From contig CM037473.1 of the NCBI GenBank assembly GCA_021014325.1, forward strand, positions 10,619,501-10,683,500: a stretch of DNA of 64,000 nt, read 5' to 3'. Below, one piece after another: positions 61,426 through 64,000 of the stretch; positions within the stretch are counted from its first letter, which is position 1; each line of letters opens with the position of its first letter. This DNA comes from Plazaster borealis (Eukaryota; Echinodermata; Asteroidea; Forcipulatida; Labidiasteridae). Under the pieces are notes generated by a model, which was not told the DNA's origin, made no database searches, and worked only from the letters and a program-made list of their open reading frames with translations. The translations under genes were made by a program, and so were the position numbers.

Positions 61426-64000
61426 GTAACTGTTACCTTGGTTTCCAAAAAGGCACAATCAAGGCTTGTGTGGTGTTAAACAGGATCCTCCCTAAAGTGA
61501 TTTTGAAAACATTTTTTTGTGAAAAGTCACCCACCCTTCAAACCTTTTGATTGTTCATCAGCAAATGAAGTGTAATCCACGTGTGTTGAAATGTTATGGT
61601 GATAATTATCCATATTATCGCTAGATACTTTTTGGGAGGACCCTTTAATTGAAGGTGCAGTGTGGTCAGCTTTCTTCACATGGTTTTATTTGACTCTTAA
61701 AACTTTTTTCTAATAGCACTTTGTGTGGTTGGGAGTGGCTGCTGTAAAGTTCAAATGTCTGTCTTTTACCTTCAGATTTCATTTTCACTCAAATAGTTTC
61801 TCTTGTTTTTAAAAATCAAGTTATAAACTCAAAAAGTTGCATCCCCTTAAGGTGATCCCCTGGCTGCCGCTTCCCAGGTTGTATCAGAAACTTGGGTGTG
61901 TTCCCTGGCTACACGGCAGCTAACGGTTGTATGGCTTCTGACTGGCACCCCAAAACAAAGATATTGACAAAATAGGGAGACCGCCAACATAGGGCTAGAT
62001 ATTTCAAATCCCTTTCTAGTAAATTTGTCTTTTTTCACCCCAAAATTGTTTTTCAAAACAAAATTAAATTATCCTTCACTGAATGAACAAAACTGCTGGG
62101 TGGGATTTTGAGAATCTGTTCATGGAACGATAACATACTCTAACAAGGTTATGTTTTCTGTACAATTCTTGAACTTTATTCAGAATTCATTCATTACTTT
62201 TTGTTAACTTGAGAAGAAGAAGAAGAAAAAAATTCTGAAAGAACTGTTTGCTTTAAAAAAAATTCTTAATTCAAGTGAAGCAGGAACTCACATCAAATTG
62301 ATAACTCACCTGGAATCCGTGTACAATTTCTTTTTAAATTACAGTCTGTCCCAGCTGTACTAAGCTTGTTCCATTATCAGCATGAAAATGGCAATTAAAA
62401 TATTTTGGTTTACACTCCAAATGAACTGGTTAACATCAGGACTTTGCATTTCCAGGCACTAAAACAATAATGATAAGATGTTTACCCCAATAGTAGACCA
62501 TAACACACTCACTGACAGCCTTTGCATGGTTTGTGTGGTTTGGCTAAGCTTTAACTCGATCTTCTGCTTATAACCAACACCATAATAAGCATCTTTTCCA
62601 AGGTAAATCCGCATGTTTGTTTTAAAACCTGCAATACTTTTATCATCATAGTTATCTGAGCATTCTAAATATTTCTTCAAGCCCTGGGAAAAACTTGTCA
62701 CAGAAATTTGCTACTGAGTCGGTAATTTCTGTATTTTGTTGCCAAATCTAGTTTAAAAAAAATCCTTTTGTGAATGCGATGCTGATTTAGCATCTGATCT
62801 TTATGTTTTTACTATAGCGTAACACTATTCATTGAATTTGTGTCCTCACTCGACTATAACCTGTCAGTTTTTAGGGGAAGGGAAGGTGCTGGGTTTCCTG
62901 TAAGCATGTAATTGGTGAACAGTTCGGACTCAAACAGCAAACACCAGTGCTGTGATACATACAGTCAGTGCAGGTATTTTTACCATGGCATAAAAGCAAA
63001 ACATTTACAAACTGTGTCTTCATGATTCAAGACATACATTCAACAACTATTTGTGAAGTTGAAACATTTAGGATTGGATTGTTTTCAGGAAACAGTAATA
63101 GAATAGCGAGAATTTGTTTAGCTGTTCTAAAGAGGGTCGCCAAGGTCAAATTGAGTTTTGTGATGCACTCATTTTCCAAAAGATGGAGTCCTCATGAAAG
63201 TGGGGGGAAATAATTACAAGTCTCTAACCTCACGTTAAAATGGTGTTAATGTGAAATGCCACTTTATTTGATACCCTTTCAGAGCGAAATTTGAATCATG
63301 ACGTCATCGGACAGCAAAAACAAATGTGTCTGTACTTTTCAAAGAGGAATTTCTGCGCCAGTCAAAAGGTCAACTTCAATGCCGTTTTGATTGAATATCA
63401 TCAAAATTCAGGAAGGATCTGAAACTTCCCTGTACAAAAGTGTACAGACCATATATTTGAATTGTGACATCAAATGTTTTTGGATTTTGACAAAAATTGC
63501 ACTTGAAGGGTATCAAACACAGTGGCATTGTATACTATTTTTACTCGAGGTTGGATACTTGAAATTTTCATTTCCATTTACATAATTACTCTATATATTG
63601 GAAAAATGAATGGATCACAAAACTGAATTTGACCTTGGAGCCCCTCTCTAATTTTAATGCTCCAAGTTGAAATTAGATGTCTAGGTACTTAATGCTGTCG
63701 GAATAATATTAATAATAATAATTAAACAATTACACTGCGCACACATCTGTCCAAGGACATCCATGGAGTGCAAAGAAATAACAATGGAGACTAATAAATA
63801 GATGCAGTCAACAGAAGACGTGACACTGGTTTACGAGAAAGATTTGTCGAGAAAGATTCCTGTTTTTCTATCAAAGCGTTGTAAGATTCCAACAACCGAG
63901 GCACTGGAATCAATTGGTACAATTTAATTATTGTTCCCCGCTTTATCATTGTGAATTTTTTCACATGGTTGTCATCTTCAGGATGTGCATAATATTTAAT
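61426..64000 (+). other. Start of a further intron, truncated by the window
   Basis: It begins with gtaact after the 61318 exon. It contains the promoter-deleted SINE at 61840. No convincing next exon is seen before the window ends. Confidence 0.7.
61840..62050 (+). mobile_element. tRNA-derived SINE, family 1 (copy 3, promoter deleted)
   Basis: It has the same head as copy 2 (catccccttaaggtgatccc, cttcccaggttgtatcagaa, ctacacggcagctaacgg) and core (gccaacatagggctagatat). The tRNA-like A-box to B-box part is missing, and it jumps to ttctagtaaatttgtctttt + ttcacccc. It lies in the intron after the last visible exon. Confidence 0.82.

Overview
The window looks like animal nuclear DNA. It is AT-rich and intron-dominated, with short coding islands bounded by GT-AG splice sites, many inverted-terminal-repeat mini-transposons, tRNA-derived SINEs and a large intronic minisatellite. 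The repeat types resemble those I know from echinoderm genomes (sea star or similar). That placement is an inference from repeat style and from the encoded protein; I could not test it.

One gene is recognisable: a Musashi-family RNA-binding protein on the + strand. Five exons are well supported (28111-28159, 46907-46989, 47627-47723, 56843-56911, 61318-61425), one more is probable (49553-49597), and one is a candidate with a non-canonical GC donor (52525-52575). Exons 1-3 encode the C-terminal half of RRM2 and the Musashi signature KKAQPKEVM. The later exons encode a Gly/Tyr/Pro-rich and then Arg/Gly-rich C-terminal region. RRM1, the N-terminal half of RRM2 and the 5' end must lie upstream of the window or be unrecognised in its first 28 kb. 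The 3' end and stop codon lie downstream of 64000. Introns 3 onwards are all phase 1 and the exons between them are multiples of three, so the C-terminal region is built from frame-preserving cassettes.

Layout: 1-28110 is non-coding as far as I can see (probably intron or upstream flank) with several foldback elements and SINE pieces. 28160-46906 is an 18.7 kb intron. 46907-61425 holds the exon cluster, including a ~1.5 kb array of 24-bp repeats at 50381-51880. 61426-64000 is the start of another intron.

Repeat content: (a) TTAA-flanked foldback MITEs with related subterminal sequence but different outer ends (7404, 10494, 15642, 24578, 41046, 56393, 58334, 58797); (b) foldbacks with GGGCCCAATTTCATAGAGCT-type ends (14766, 22487, 22686, 24989, 37529, 48390, 48718); (c) at least three tRNA-related SINE groups; (d) the 24-bp minisatellite, several short tandem repeats, a degenerate AATC-word region and many long G-homopolymers that lie mostly on the + strand. 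No long ORF outside the minisatellite resembles a known protein.
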